The position numbers and the translations under genes are program-made. A DNA stretch of 64,000 nt from assembly GCF_013304825.1 (NCBI RefSeq), contig NZ_JAAWUO010000002.1:62001-126000 (forward strand), written 5' to 3'. Each line of letters opens with the position of its first letter. Positions within the stretch are counted from its first letter, which is position 1. The stretch is from Blautia schinkii. GTDB lineage: Bacteria > Bacillota > Clostridia > Lachnospirales > Lachnospiraceae. Of the stretch, positions 1-8,981 are shown one piece after another. Under the pieces are notes generated by a model that was not told the origin of the DNA, ran no database searches, and saw only the letters and a program-made list of their open reading frames with translations.

Positions 1-729
1 ATTTCTGCGTCTGTTTGCCCCATTATATTCAGAAACATTTTCTCGATCCTGTGCAAATTTTTTCTTTTTTCCGAATCTGCGCATCTCTTCTTCCGGTTCA
101 TCGTCTTCTTCATCTTCTTCATCGTCATCATCATAGTGATCCTTGTTGATGGCAAACTGGATCAGCATACCAAGAAGGGCAATCCCAACTGCCATACCAA
201 CGCCATACGGAAACTGTTCAAGGCCACCGATCTTCGCAATAGAAACCCCTGCCAGCACTCCGCCAAGGATACTGGTTCCGATAATGATAACTCCTTTTGC
301 ATAGCGCATCGCCAGGATACCAAGTCCCACTCCCACAAGGATACACAGGAAGAAGGAAAAAGAACTGGTCGGATGCACCAGATAAATGCTTAAAGAAATT
401 CCGATGCCAAATCCCAGTACAAAAATTCCGGCTCTGTATACAAGAAATGAAACGATAGCCAGGACAATTCCAAGCCCCGCCATTGCACCTGCGATCACCA
501 TTTTATCTTCAACGCCGGAAAGATACGTTACTCCAAAACCGGCTCCCGCGCCGATGAGAAATCCGAAGATCATCATCCAGAACCGCAGGATACGGTATCC
601 CAGAAGGCAGTTCAGGATACCAAAAACACAGACTATGCCATAAACAATAGTCATAAATTGTCCAATCTGTTCCATCCCTCCTACACGCTGAAGGATGTTA
701 AATACCCTTGATAACACATCCATATTCAT
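1..729 (-). CDS. DUF4203-like polytopic membrane protein (3' end off left edge)
   Basis: The minus frame is open from an ATG at 729 to the window edge, so the C-terminus is missing; 243 codons are visible. A GAGAGGAGTG ribosome site precedes the start. The protein opens with about 35 mostly polar/amphipathic residues, then shows some six or seven hydrophobic segments rich in Gly (for example FGFLIGAGAGFGV and LCILVGVGLGILAM). It ends, as far as visible, in a very acidic stretch (DDDDEEDEEDDEPEEE) followed by a basic tail. Gly-rich multi-helix organisation of this kind is typical of DUF4203/TMEM198-like proteins of unknown function. It starts 13 bp after the stop of the secreted transglutaminase gene, so the two are probably co-transcribed. 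The family call is from pattern memory; function unknown. Confidence 0.6.
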   Translation of the reverse strand, partial: MNMDVLSRVFNILQRVGGMEQIGQFMTIVYGIVCVFGILNCLLGYRILRFWMMIFGFLIGAGAGFGVTYLSGVEDKMVIAGAMAGLGIVLAIVSFLVYRAGIFVLGFGIGISLSIYLVHPTSSFSFFLCILVGVGLGILAMRYAKGVIIIGTSILGGVLAGVSIAKIGGLEQFPYGVGMAVGIALLGMLIQFAINKDHYDDDDEEDEEDDEPEEEMRRFGKKKKFAQDRENVSEYNGANRRRN

Positions 730-742
730 AACTTCACTCCTC

Positions 743-1951
743 TCAGAAAATAAAATATATAGTATAAAAATTATCCAGCACGCCATAATGATATTCTACC
801 TGGCTGTAGCCGTTAAGTTTCATATAATATTGCGCCACATTCTGCACTTCTCCTTCATCCAGCCAGTCTTTGCGTGCCGCATCAAAAGCCTCCTGATTGC
901 TGAATTTGAACCTCACAACTGCCGCTCCGTTATCCAGCCGCATTTTACAGTAATCATAAATAGCCAGCCAGTCATATTCTTCAAAACATCCCTGGTTCAG
1001 AACATAAAAATTCAGATCTTTTGCCGTACATTTCGGAACAGTCAGTTCTTTCGATGCTTTATATGTCTTCTCATATTCTTCCGGAAACGGACAAAGATAA
1101 TCATAAATTGTAGTTTTATGTTCTTCCAGCTGAGCTGCATCGCCATTAAGAAAATCCGGCTGATCCCCATTAGTGGCATCTACATAATAATACGACTCGC
1201 CAATTTTTACAATATCCCAGGCATGTCCTTCTGTACTTTCCTCTGTGCTGCCATCTACATAAATGCAGGGAATCCCAAGCCGTTCCAGAAGATACTGAAC
1301 AGCACCTGCATATCCTGCACAGACTGCTGATTTTTTCCAGAAGACGCCTGCTATGCTCTGATCATCTGCTCCGGTCTTGTACTGCGTATTATCGATCACA
1401 TAAGTATAGACGATCCGTACTTTCTCATAATCACTGGTTTCATCCGGAATCAGGCTGCTGACTTCCTGAAAGCTCGTTTCCATCGCTGCCTTTATCTCTT
1501 CTGTCTCACTTTCAGAATAAGAGTAGCCAGGAGTAAACATACAGTAATCTTTTCCGGAATATGTGGTTTTATAGATTTTTTCCCGATTGTGCACCCAAAA
1601 AATCTCCGGATGGTCTTTCAGAACCGCATGATACGTCCTGTCAATGCTGTCATCATCCGAAAGTGTCAGATAAAACTGCTCATCTCTGCTTCGAAGCCCT
1701 GTTAAAATCTCCCTGTATACGCGCTGCTCTTCCTCTGTCAACTGCCGGAAATAATATTCCTGATGTCCTTCATCTGTCTGAGCCACATCCATCTGTCGCA
1801 GTGCCTGAATTTCTTTCGGCTCTCCGGAAAAAATACTCTCAGCAGCAGAATAAATCTGTTCCAGCGTCCCAGCCCGAACATAAACGGGCTGACATATCAG
1901 GGACAATATCATTATCACTGCCGCCAGCTGGCAAAAAAATCTTTTCTTCAT
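743..1951 (-). CDS. Secreted transglutaminase-like (papain-fold) protein
   Basis: A protein of 402 residues. Residues 1-27 form a signal peptide (MKKR, hydrophobic core, then VRAG cleavage region) without an LPxTG or lipobox, so it is probably released or loosely wall-bound. The transglutaminase-core triad is visible as Cys211 (SAVCAGYA), His243 (TEGHAWDIV) and Asp258 (YYYVDATNGD), in the usual spacing. Bacterial members of this fold act as peptidases or amide-forming enzymes on wall or extracellular proteins; the substrate is unknown here. The N-terminal ~180 residues are helical and without a recognised domain. It lies between an NlpC/P60 cell-wall hydrolase gene upstream and a membrane protein gene downstream, an envelope neighbourhood. 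A hairpin separates it from the upstream gene, so it probably has its own promoter in 1952-1980. Confidence 0.85.
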   Translation of the reverse strand: MKKRFFCQLAAVIMILSLICQPVYVRAGTLEQIYSAAESIFSGEPKEIQALRQMDVAQTDEGHQEYYFRQLTEEEQRVYREILTGLRSRDEQFYLTLSDDDSIDRTYHAVLKDHPEIFWVHNREKIYKTTYSGKDYCMFTPGYSYSESETEEIKAAMETSFQEVSSLIPDETSDYEKVRIVYTYVIDNTQYKTGADDQSIAGVFWKKSAVCAGYAGAVQYLLERLGIPCIYVDGSTEESTEGHAWDIVKIGESYYYVDATNGDQPDFLNGDAAQLEEHKTTIYDYLCPFPEEYEKTYKASKELTVPKCTAKDLNFYVLNQGCFEEYDWLAIYDYCKMRLDNGAAVVRFKFSNQEAFDAARKDWLDEGEVQNVAQYYMKLNGYSQVEYHYGVLDNFYTIYFIF

Positions 1952-1980
1952 CTACATTCCTTTACTTTCAGTTGTAAGAA

Positions 1981-2008
1981 AGGGCAGCCTCCCGCAGGAG
2001 ACTGCCCT
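1981..2008 (-). terminator. Intrinsic terminator after the NlpC/P60 gene
   Basis: A GC-rich stem (AGGGCAG ... CTGCCCT, with inner TCTCC/GGAG-type pairing) lies 19 bp beyond the stop of the 2027-3937 gene. On the minus strand it is followed by TTTCTT. Position and shape fit a Rho-independent terminator. Confidence 0.75.
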
Positions 2009-2026
2009 CTCATCAGTCGCTGTCTC

Positions 2027-3937
2027 TTAATTTTCTAATTCCAGTGTTTCTACGTCATCATATGTATCCACTGTATCATCAATATCTTCCTGTTCCAGAA
2101 TCAGATTCTCAACAATTTCTTCATCCTCATCCTCCTGAAGAGATGTATTCTTGAAATCCTCAAGAAGATTATCAGAAGAGATATATCCTCCAGATGCCAG
2201 TGCATCTTTCAGAGCGCTGGACTTCACAATATCTGTGAGAACCTTCTCTGCATTCTCATCTGTCTCAGTCGCTGTTCCCTCGTTGTTTACTTCTTCAACT
2301 GCTGTATCATCATAGAAAGATGGCTGTCTGATGTAACGAAAGCTTGCACTGTAAGCCTCACCTACCGTTACACCATTCTTACTGGAAGAACAATGTACCG
2401 CAATCCAGTCTCCTGAATCCGTCTTTCCGCAGAGAATGCCAACATGATTGTTGCTGCCCGACTCCGGACCTCTCTGAAATACAAGATCTCCCGGCTGTGC
2501 ATCTGCCTCGCTGACAACATTCGCTTTCTCCCACTGATCGGATGTTCCATCACCAACCGCTGCCTGCATTCCCTGATCCTGATAGCCATTGATCACGGCC
2601 CATGTTACAAAGCCGCTGCAATCCAGACCATACGCCCGTAATGTACCTGAACTCTTGCTGCCTTCTGCCGAAACCTTCTCAACAGCTCCCCAGCTTGGAT
2701 CATTACCGATAGCAGTAGATTTACCGCCCCAGAAATATCCGACTTTACCTACCAGGGAATATGCAGCAGTAATTACATCTACACGATCCTCGGAAACACT
2801 GTCTCCTACACTTTCACGGACAAATCCCTTGGATGCTGTGACAACTGCACAGAGAAGTTTACAGTCCGTTTCCACGTATTTCTTCAGAACAGTTCTGTCC
2901 TTCTTGGAAATATTATTCTTCTTAATATAGTAATTGATCTTACGATTTCCGTAAGATACTTTGGTAATATCCTGTTTATCTCTGACAACAGGGTTCATCT
3001 CAGCAAAAATCTTCGTAAGAGCTTCTTTACAGGAGGAATCCATAGTAAAGGATGTCTCTCCTTTCTGGCTCTGTTCATAAACATAAACAGCCAGAACATC
3101 CTGCCAGTTTCGTACCAGAATAGTACTGTCCGTAAGCTTGTTCTTCTCTTTATACTCTCCCTCTATCTGTTCCATCACAGATGCAAAATCATCTGAAAAT
3201 GTGAGATTATAATTATTCTTCAGACTGTCCAGATAAAAATCCTTACCTGCATGAAGATTGGAAACCATATTGGTTGCATATACAGGTATTCCTATCTGTG
3301 TTGCAGTAGCATTATTTCCTTTACCATCTGTAATATCACCGGTATTGTTATCTGTACCTTTATTGTCCTTCTTATTATTGTCAGTTTTTCCATCCTTCAC
3401 AACAGATGCCAGCTTCTTCTCAGCAGCTACCAGCGTTGAATAATTGGTAACTCTGGCTTTCTCTGAATCCGACAGTGCCTCATACGCTGCACGTGCTTCT
3501 TCAATCTGTGATTTTGCCTTCGCAGTGATATCATCCGGCAAAGCACTGATCTTATCGATAACATTCTGAACTGCTTCTGAATTATCCGGAACCGGAGTAG
3601 ATGTCGGCGCCGGTGTCGCAGTTGGTGCCGGTGTTGCAGTAGGCTCCGGTGTTTCTGTCGGTGCTGGTGTCGCAGTCGGTTTCGGTGTCTCTGTTGGCTG
3701 CGGCTCTGGTGTCGCAGTCGGCTCCGGTGCCGGTGCTTCCGTTGGTTCTGGCGCCGGTGTCTCAATAGGCTCCGGTGCCGGTGTCTCTTCAACTGGCTCA
3801 GACGTCACTTCCTCACTGCTCTCATCGCTGAAAACTACTTCGGTCTCCTCAGCAGCCATAATTCCCGCCGGAGATGCCAGTACCATAGCTGATATCGTCG
3901 TGATGCATAAAAACTTATTCAGGTACTTGTTCTTCAT
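2027..3937 (-). CDS. Secreted NlpC/P60 cell-wall endopeptidase with Pro/Thr-rich spacer
   Basis: A protein of 636 residues. Residues 1-29 are a signal peptide (ending GIMAAE). Residues ~50-118 are a PEPTATP/PAPTETP low-complexity spacer, as in wall-spanning linkers. Residues ~121-177 form a helical segment (ALSDSEKARVTNYSTL), then a Lys/Asn-rich linker. The NlpC/P60 peptidase domain follows, with catalytic Cys440 (LDCSGFV), His498 (NNHVGIL) and His515 (AVHCSSS); the GYFWGGKS motif before it is typical. The last ~85 residues are acidic (LQEDEDEEIVE). The family cleaves D-Glu-gamma-mDAP bonds in peptidoglycan stem peptides; this protein should act outside the membrane. It is monocistronic, with a terminator at 1981-2008 and a 256-bp upstream gap. 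Confidence 0.9.
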   Translation of the reverse strand: MKNKYLNKFLCITTISAMVLASPAGIMAAEETEVVFSDESSEEVTSEPVEETPAPEPIETPAPEPTEAPAPEPTATPEPQPTETPKPTATPAPTETPEPTATPAPTATPAPTSTPVPDNSEAVQNVIDKISALPDDITAKAKSQIEEARAAYEALSDSEKARVTNYSTLVAAEKKLASVVKDGKTDNNKKDNKGTDNNTGDITDGKGNNATATQIGIPVYATNMVSNLHAGKDFYLDSLKNNYNLTFSDDFASVMEQIEGEYKEKNKLTDSTILVRNWQDVLAVYVYEQSQKGETSFTMDSSCKEALTKIFAEMNPVVRDKQDITKVSYGNRKINYYIKKNNISKKDRTVLKKYVETDCKLLCAVVTASKGFVRESVGDSVSEDRVDVITAAYSLVGKVGYFWGGKSTAIGNDPSWGAVEKVSAEGSKSSGTLRAYGLDCSGFVTWAVINGYQDQGMQAAVGDGTSDQWEKANVVSEADAQPGDLVFQRGPESGSNNHVGILCGKTDSGDWIAVHCSSSKNGVTVGEAYSASFRYIRQPSFYDDTAVEEVNNEGTATETDENAEKVLTDIVKSSALKDALASGGYISSDNLLEDFKNTSLQEDEDEEIVENLILEQEDIDDTVDTYDDVETLELEN

Positions 3938-4162
3938 ATTTATTAAGATGCTCCCTTCTTTCCTTGAACATCCCTTTACTTCCCCTATAATAAAGGTCTG
4001 CTTTAAACCATTTTTGATAACTTAAAGTTCAACTCCGTTTATTTTATCATAGGAATTTTATGAAATCAACCGTTCTGACTGCATAACCTTTCCAGTTTAT
4101 TTATTTTTCACTTTTTATTCACATTTTCGCAAAAAGCATTTTCCGAATACAAAAACACAAAA

Positions 4163-4186
4163 ACTGCAGTGTGTACACACTGCAGT
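4163..4186 (-). terminator. Intrinsic terminator after the PLC-like gene
   Basis: A perfect 24-bp palindrome (ACTGCAGTGTGT / ACACACTGCAGT) starts 8 bp after the stop of the 4194-4787 gene and is followed on the minus strand by TTTTGTGTTTTTG. Confidence 0.85.
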
Positions 4187-4193
4187 ATCTGCC

Positions 4194-4787
4194 TTATACT
4201 GTTACCAGTCGGTTTTCCATATGGAATTGTCTTCTGACGCATAACTGAAAGATTCCCTGTATCACCTGATAACATACTCTCAGAATAAAGCGGATGTCAT
4301 CGGCGATACATCTGGGGCTTTCCAGATAATATGCATGTCGTTCACGGATATACTCCACAAGTTCCTCAAAACTGTCGAAATGCTTCGCTTCTTCCAGCTG
4401 GCTGTCTGCTCTGCCGCTTAAGATGCACTCTTTCAGACGGTTTTTCAGTTCAGCTTCGTAGGAATTATGTTCCGCAAGACTTCCTTTATATGTTCTGTTA
4501 TGAGGAAAAGTAAAATAATCTGCCATATAATGCATGACTTCACCGAATCTCCGCCAGTATACTCTGGCATTTTCTTCTTCCGGATTTTTCTCTACCAGTT
4601 CTCTCATCTTGCTCTGAAGCTGATTGAACGTTCCAAAAAACTCATGTCTGGTAGTAAGAAATGACGGTCTCAGATCCGGCATGATATTACCAAGGCAAAA
4701 TGCTTTTCTGTGCTGCTGAAGACTGTAGACCTCGGACATCTGATCAGCCAGGTATCTGCCTAACAGTACATGTGATTTTTTACGCAA
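4194..4787 (-). CDS. Zinc-dependent phospholipase C-family protein (PF00882-like)
   Basis: A 197-residue soluble protein. Putative metal ligands are spread in the pattern of the Zn_dep_PLPC fold: His6 (KKSHVLLG), Asp38 (NIMPDLRP), His48 (TTRHEFFG), His86 and Asp90 (VMHYMADYFTFPH), His96, and His107/Glu111 (AEHNSYE). Secreted clostridial alpha-toxin belongs to the same fold, but this member has no signal peptide, so an intracellular role in lipid or phosphate-ester hydrolysis is more likely than a toxin. Lachnospiraceae carry many such short uncharacterised members. It is monocistronic with its own promoter (4903-4931) and terminator (4163-4186). Confidence 0.75.
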   Translation of the reverse strand: MRKKSHVLLGRYLADQMSEVYSLQQHRKAFCLGNIMPDLRPSFLTTRHEFFGTFNQLQSKMRELVEKNPEEENARVYWRRFGEVMHYMADYFTFPHNRTYKGSLAEHNSYEAELKNRLKECILSGRADSQLEEAKHFDSFEELVEYIRERHAYYLESPRCIADDIRFILRVCYQVIQGIFQLCVRRQFHMENRLVTV

Positions 4788-4902
4788 TGTTTTCCCTCTT
4801 CCTTCTTTCTGTTCCAGGTTATGACCGAATACATCAGCAAAAGCGGTTCCGCCCGGTCATCTGCTGAAATCTTAAAGCTCTTCGTTTGTCGGAACCAACT
4901 TT

Positions 4903-4931
4903 ACTATATCACTATTCTATTTAATGTGCAA
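4903..4931 (-). promoter_or_regulatory. Sigma-A-type promoter of the PLC-like gene
   Basis: On the minus strand, TTGCAC (4931-4926), a 17-bp spacer and TATAGT (4908-4903) match -35/-10 boxes. The implied leader is about 110 nt and contains a TGACCG ... CGGTCA pairing (about 4820-4865), so the 5' UTR is probably folded. Not matched to a known riboswitch. Confidence 0.55.
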
Positions 4932-4970
4932 TTAAAGTTTAAGTAAAATTTGTGGAAGCTTTTTCGGCAT

Positions 4971-5115
4971 GTTACTGTTCACTCCGTTCTCAGTAACACG
5001 CTTCGCGATGCACAGAATTTATGCTGATTGCATAAATTCGCGCGGTATGTCTCGGGTTTTCTGTGACCTTCGCTCACAAAAAACACCTCGCGGGATATTA
5101 CCAGTGAACAGTAAC
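4971..5115. repeat. 145-bp palindromic repeat element (long form)
   Basis: The ends are an inverted repeat: GTTACTGTTCACT at 4971 and AGTGAACAGTAAC ending at 5115. Inside are two further hairpins, GAATTTATGC-tgatt-GCATAAATTC (5015-5039) and TGTGA-ccttcgc-TCACA, so a single strand would fold into a three-armed structure. A short 41-bp form of the same element is at 10733-10773: it shares 24 bp of one end and about 18 bp of the other. It resembles a REP/MITE-type mobile palindrome and lies 36 bp after metA. Confidence 0.8.
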
Positions 5116-5150
5116 TTCGGCATTCTATCCCCGGCTGCAGTAAAGATACC

Positions 5151-6083
5151 TTACAGTTCCCTGAAATCCGGTGTCCCGTACAGATCATATGGGGTGCTCT
5201 GGTATACGTAATAATTCAGCCAGTTTGTGTACAGATTGTTCGCATGTGCTCTCCAAGTGAGCAGTGGTTTGTTATTCGGATCATCGTCTTTATAGTAATT
5301 CTTTGGAATTTCAATAGGCAGTCCCTTGGACAGATCTCGTTTATATTCACCGTCCAAAGTTACACGGTCATATTCCGGATGGCCCATGACAAAGATCTTA
5401 CGGCCGCCTTCTGCCATAGCAAGAAACAGACCTGCTTCTTCGCTTTCTGCCAAAACAGTAAGATCTTTGCAGGCATGGATATCTGCGATCGGAACCTCTG
5501 TATGCCTGGAATGAGGAGCAAGAAATACATCGTCAAATCCTCTTACAAGAGGGATTTTGCGATTCAGGACTTTATGCCAGAAAAGACCAAACATTTTTTT
5601 GTCCAGAGGTTTCTTATCCAGGCTGTAGAAATGGTAGAGGCTGGCCTGCGCCGCCCAGCACAGAAAAATTGTAGAAGTTACATGCTTCTCCGTCCAGTCC
5701 ATAATCTCTGTCAGCTCTTCCCAGTAATCCACCTCCTCAAAAGGCATCTGCTCCACCGGTGCCCCGGTAATGATCATTCCATCGAATTTACGCTTTTTCA
5801 CATCTGAAAAAGTCTCATAAAATTTATTCAGATGGCTGAGGGAAGTATTCTTCGCCTCATGGCTCTCCACTGCCATAAAAGTCACATCCACCTGCAGCGG
5901 TGTGTTGGAAAGAGAACGTAAAAGCTGCAGTTCTGTTTCCTCTTTCAGCGGCATCAGATTCAGAATCAGGATCTGAATAGGACGGATATCCTGATGCATG
6001 GCACGTTTCTCGTCCATTACGAATATATTTTCTCTTTCAAGGATCTCCTTTACAGGCAGATCCCCCTGTGTTTTAATTGGCAT
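5151..6083 (-). CDS. metA: Homoserine O-acetyltransferase (MetA family)
   Basis: A full-length 310-residue MetA. The enzyme activates homoserine by O-acylation, the first committed step of methionine synthesis, in the cytosol. The nucleophile Cys142 (LCWAAQAS), His235 and Glu237 (VMGHPEYD) form the known triad. Residue 111 is Glu (TGAPVEQM). In family studies Glu at this place favours acetyl-CoA and Gly favours succinyl-CoA, so acetylation is predicted despite the common 'succinyltransferase' label. The start is fixed by a good AGGAGGGC site. It follows ligA by 92 bp; I see no SAM riboswitch or T-box in that gap, so control may be by readthrough or a weak local promoter. Confidence 0.95.
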   Translation of the reverse strand: MPIKTQGDLPVKEILERENIFVMDEKRAMHQDIRPIQILILNLMPLKEETELQLLRSLSNTPLQVDVTFMAVESHEAKNTSLSHLNKFYETFSDVKKRKFDGMIITGAPVEQMPFEEVDYWEELTEIMDWTEKHVTSTIFLCWAAQASLYHFYSLDKKPLDKKMFGLFWHKVLNRKIPLVRGFDDVFLAPHSRHTEVPIADIHACKDLTVLAESEEAGLFLAMAEGGRKIFVMGHPEYDRVTLDGEYKRDLSKGLPIEIPKNYYKDDDPNNKPLLTWRAHANNLYTNWLNYYVYQSTPYDLYGTPDFREL

Positions 6084-6175
6084 TGTAAGCCCTCCTTTTA
6101 TCCATGCAAAGCGAACTCTCGCAGAATCCGCTTTTGATATTTTTCATGCAGAATGATTAGTCTTACAGCTTCCGC

Positions 6176-8134
6176 TTACCTTCCTGCCAGCTTCAGAAAA
6201 TCTCCCTCAGACAGGATCGGGATTTCAAGCTCTCTGGCTTTCTTGTTTTTGGATGAATTGGACTGCACATCATTATTAATAAGATAATTCGTCTTTTTTG
6301 TTACAGAACCCGTAACCTTTCCACCCAGAGACTCTATCAGCTCTTTGGCCTCACTGCGATTTCCAAAATGAACCAGACTACCTGTGATCACAAAATTCAT
6401 CCCTGCAAAAATCTGCTCTTCTTTTGGTCCTTCTTCCTGAATATGGAGAAAACTCATCAGATGATCCAGACGCCGGTTGTTATCCTCATCCTTGAAATAC
6501 TCCACAAGGTTTCCCGCGATCACAGGTCCGATCGTATCAATGTCACTGACCTCCTCAAGTTCAGCATGACGGATCTTCTCAAGATCATTATCAAAATGGC
6601 GGCAGATCACCTTGGCATTAGCAAGGCCAATATTGGCGATCCCCAGACTGTAGATCACTCTTGGAAGCGTGGTATCCTTCGCCCGCTCCAGGCTATCGAT
6701 CAGATTGTCATAGGATTTCTGTCCAAAACCTTCCATCTCTACGATCTCTTCTTTATACCTGCTGATCTCAAAAATATCGCCAAAATCATGGATGAAACCT
6801 CTTGCAATAAATTTCTCCAGAGTAGCCTCAGAAAGTCCGTCAATATTCATGGCATCCCTGCTTGTAAAAAGTGCAAAAGATTTGATCTTCTTAGCCGGAC
6901 AGTCCGGATTTACGCAAAAAAGGCTCTCGACTTCATTGTCTTTTCGGATCATAGTATTCCTTCCACATGCAGGACAGCTGTGGGGAATCGGTGCATTGCC
7001 GCTTCCTGTAAGATTCTCCGCGATCTGAGGAATGATCATGTTGGCTTTGTAAACACGGATCGTATCTCCGATTCCCAGTTTCAGCTCTCTCATGATACTG
7101 ATGTTGTGGACACTGGCTCTGCTGACTGTGGTACCTTCAAGCTCCACAGGATCGAAGATGGCCACAGGATTGATAAGCCCTGTTCTTGACGGGCTCCACT
7201 CAATCTCCAGAAGCTTCGTATCACGCATCTCGTCCGCCCATTTAAATGCCATGGCATTACGTGGAAATTTCGCAGTGGTTCCCAAGGATTCCCCATAGGC
7301 AATATTATCATATAATGCCACAAGGCCATCTGATGGAAAATCATTCTTTGTAACTGCTTCCGCAAAATAGTCCATCGCTTCATCCAGGGTATCACCTGTT
7401 ACTTTCCGGTACTCGACCACCTCAAATCCCTGACTGGAAAGCCATTTAAACTGTTCTTCCCTTGAATTCAGAAAATCCACGTCATCTGCGCTGACCAGAG
7501 AAAAAGCATAAAAACGAACATTTCGCTTCGCTGTAATCTCATTATTCAGCTGACGGACCGATCCACTGCAGAGGTTTCGCGGATTTTTATATTTCGCGTC
7601 CGCATCACCGATCATCTCATTGATCCGCTCAAAATCAGAATAAGTGATAATAGCCTCTCCTCTTAGAACAAGTCTTCCTTTAAAAGAAATCTTCAGAGGA
7701 ATATTTTTAAACACTCTGGCATTATTGGTAATAACCTCCCCAACAATTCCATTGCCTCTTGTAACAGCTTTGACAAGTTCTCCATTCTCATAAGTAAGGA
7801 CAATGGTAAGACCATCCAGTTTCCAGGAAAGAAGTGTCGGATGCTCCCCGATAAACTCCCGTAAAGTTTCTCTCTCCTTTGTCTTGTCAAGGGAGAGCAT
7901 CGGGCGTTCATGTTCCTCCTTTGGAAGCTGATCTACCGCCTCATATCCTACATTAACGGTAGGACTGTCTGCCAGAATCACCCCTGTTTCTTCTTCCAGA
8001 GTCGCCAGCTGGTCGTACAGCGCGTCGTACTCCACATTTGGCATGATCTCCCTGTCTTCCTGATAATACGCCTTTGACGCTTCCCGGAGTTTTGCCCCCA
8101 GTTCTTTCATTTTTTTGATAGCTACTTCGTTCAT
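6176..8134 (-). CDS. ligA: NAD-dependent DNA ligase LigA
   Basis: A 652-residue ligase that seals nicks in duplex DNA using NAD+. The adenylated lysine is Lys105 (LSWKLDGLT), followed by the OB fold, a four-Cys zinc finger (CPACGRN ... CVNPDCPAKK), helix-hairpin-helix repeats and a C-terminal BRCT domain (FAGMNFVITGSL). I chose the ATG at 8134 because GGGAGGAAGGC precedes it and the protein begins like other LigAs. The reading frame is open further upstream to 8239, but that extension is Arg-rich and overlaps the preceding gene. Two motifs depart from the usual form: WKLDGLT instead of PKIDGLA and RGNG instead of RGDG, so it is a divergent LigA type. Its first 182 bp are shared with the pseudouridine synthase gene. 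Confidence 0.93.
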   Translation of the reverse strand: MNEVAIKKMKELGAKLREASKAYYQEDREIMPNVEYDALYDQLATLEEETGVILADSPTVNVGYEAVDQLPKEEHERPMLSLDKTKERETLREFIGEHPTLLSWKLDGLTIVLTYENGELVKAVTRGNGIVGEVITNNARVFKNIPLKISFKGRLVLRGEAIITYSDFERINEMIGDADAKYKNPRNLCSGSVRQLNNEITAKRNVRFYAFSLVSADDVDFLNSREEQFKWLSSQGFEVVEYRKVTGDTLDEAMDYFAEAVTKNDFPSDGLVALYDNIAYGESLGTTAKFPRNAMAFKWADEMRDTKLLEIEWSPSRTGLINPVAIFDPVELEGTTVSRASVHNISIMRELKLGIGDTIRVYKANMIIPQIAENLTGSGNAPIPHSCPACGRNTMIRKDNEVESLFCVNPDCPAKKIKSFALFTSRDAMNIDGLSEATLEKFIARGFIHDFGDIFEISRYKEEIVEMEGFGQKSYDNLIDSLERAKDTTLPRVIYSLGIANIGLANAKVICRHFDNDLEKIRHAELEEVSDIDTIGPVIAGNLVEYFKDEDNNRRLDHLMSFLHIQEEGPKEEQIFAGMNFVITGSLVHFGNRSEAKELIESLGGKVTGSVTKKTNYLINNDVQSNSSKNKKARELEIPILSEGDFLKLAGR

Positions 8135-8870
8135 GCCTTCCTCCCGTTTCTTGTTGTGATCTTCCGGAGGAAAGCATCTCCTCCAGCTTCTTACGCTCTG
8201 TCGGCGTAATTTCCCGGTATTCTCCTTCTTCAATACCATCTATGTTCAGATTCATGATCCTTACTCTTTTCAGTGTGACAACACGATAGCCAAAATATTC
8301 ACACATTCTCCTGATCTGGCGATTCAGGCCCTGAGTGAGGATGATCCCGAAACTGTTTTTCCCAGTTTTAGTCACTGTGCAGGGACGCGTCACAGTATCA
8401 AGGATCGGAACACCGTGGCTCATCTCTCTGATAAATTCCGGTGTCACAGGCCTGTTCACTGTTACCAGATACTCTTTCTCATGATAATTCCCTGCTTTCA
8501 TGATGCGGTTCACCAAGCTTCCCTCATTCGTAAGAAGAAGCAGTCCCTGAGATTCCTTGTCAAGACGGCCGATAGGATATATCCGCACAGGGTAATCCAG
8601 ATATTCCGTTACTGTCATTTCATCCCTCTGCTGTCTGGTACTGCAGACGATCCCTCTTGGCTTGTTAAAAAGAATAAGGATCTTTTTTTCCTGTATCGTT
8701 ATGGGCTTTCCGTCAATACAGATATTGTCTTCCTGTGATACTTTCATTCCCGGGGAAGCAGTCTCTCCATTAACCGTGATCCGCTCATCTTCTGCCAGTC
8801 TGTCCGCTTCTCTTCTTGAGCAGACACCTGCATCGCTTAAAAATTTATTGATTCTGATTTTTTCGTCCAT
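7953..8870 (-). CDS. RluB/RluF-type 23S rRNA pseudouridine synthase
   Basis: The first ~235 of 305 residues are a normal RsuA/RluB/E/F-family enzyme: an S4 RNA-binding domain (residues 3-50, RINKFLSDAGVCSRREADRL), then the catalytic domain with Asp104 in GRLDKESQGLLLLTN and a LNRQIRRMCEYFGY motif. It isomerises uridines of 23S rRNA; the exact site cannot be told. The last ~60 residues (from about GRHERSSYQ) are Arg/Gly-rich and are read out of frame inside ligA, so they are probably not a conserved domain. In the third frame a TGA overlaps the ligA ATG as ATGA, the classic coupled junction; the present long overlap may therefore reflect an indel near the 3' end. Confidence 0.88.
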   Translation of the reverse strand: MDEKIRINKFLSDAGVCSRREADRLAEDERITVNGETASPGMKVSQEDNICIDGKPITIQEKKILILFNKPRGIVCSTRQQRDEMTVTEYLDYPVRIYPIGRLDKESQGLLLLTNEGSLVNRIMKAGNYHEKEYLVTVNRPVTPEFIREMSHGVPILDTVTRPCTVTKTGKNSFGIILTQGLNRQIRRMCEYFGYRVVTLKRVRIMNLNIDGIEEGEYREITPTERKKLEEMLSSGRSQQETGGRHERSSYQKNERTGGKTPGSVKGVLSGRQGDHAKCGVRRAVRPAGDSGRRNRGDSGRQSYR

Positions 8871-8981
8871 TATTTTATTATATATTTTTTCCCTGGTGTT
8901 CGCAACGCTTATTTTCCTTGTATTTTACAGGCAGGTATTGTATGATTAACAGGAATAAACCAAATGTCAGGAGGAAAAAAT

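Larger units (their letters stand above)
4788..5150. other. Gene-free 363-bp gap between the PLC-like gene and metA
   Basis: It holds the PLC-like gene's promoter and folded leader (to about 4931) and the palindromic repeat 4971-5115. I see no coding sequence: short frames here lack ribosome sites and run through the palindrome. Confidence 0.6.

Noticed and set aside
3427..3792. Arg/His-rich 121-codon minus-strand frame
   Set aside because: Shadow of the PEPTATP repeat of the NlpC/P60 gene; no ribosome site.
6084..6175. SAM riboswitch or T-box ahead of metA
   Set aside because: The 92-bp gap is too short and has none of the conserved blocks.
8135..8239. N-terminal extension of LigA
   Set aside because: Arg-rich, overlaps the previous gene, and the ATG at 8134 has its own strong ribosome site.
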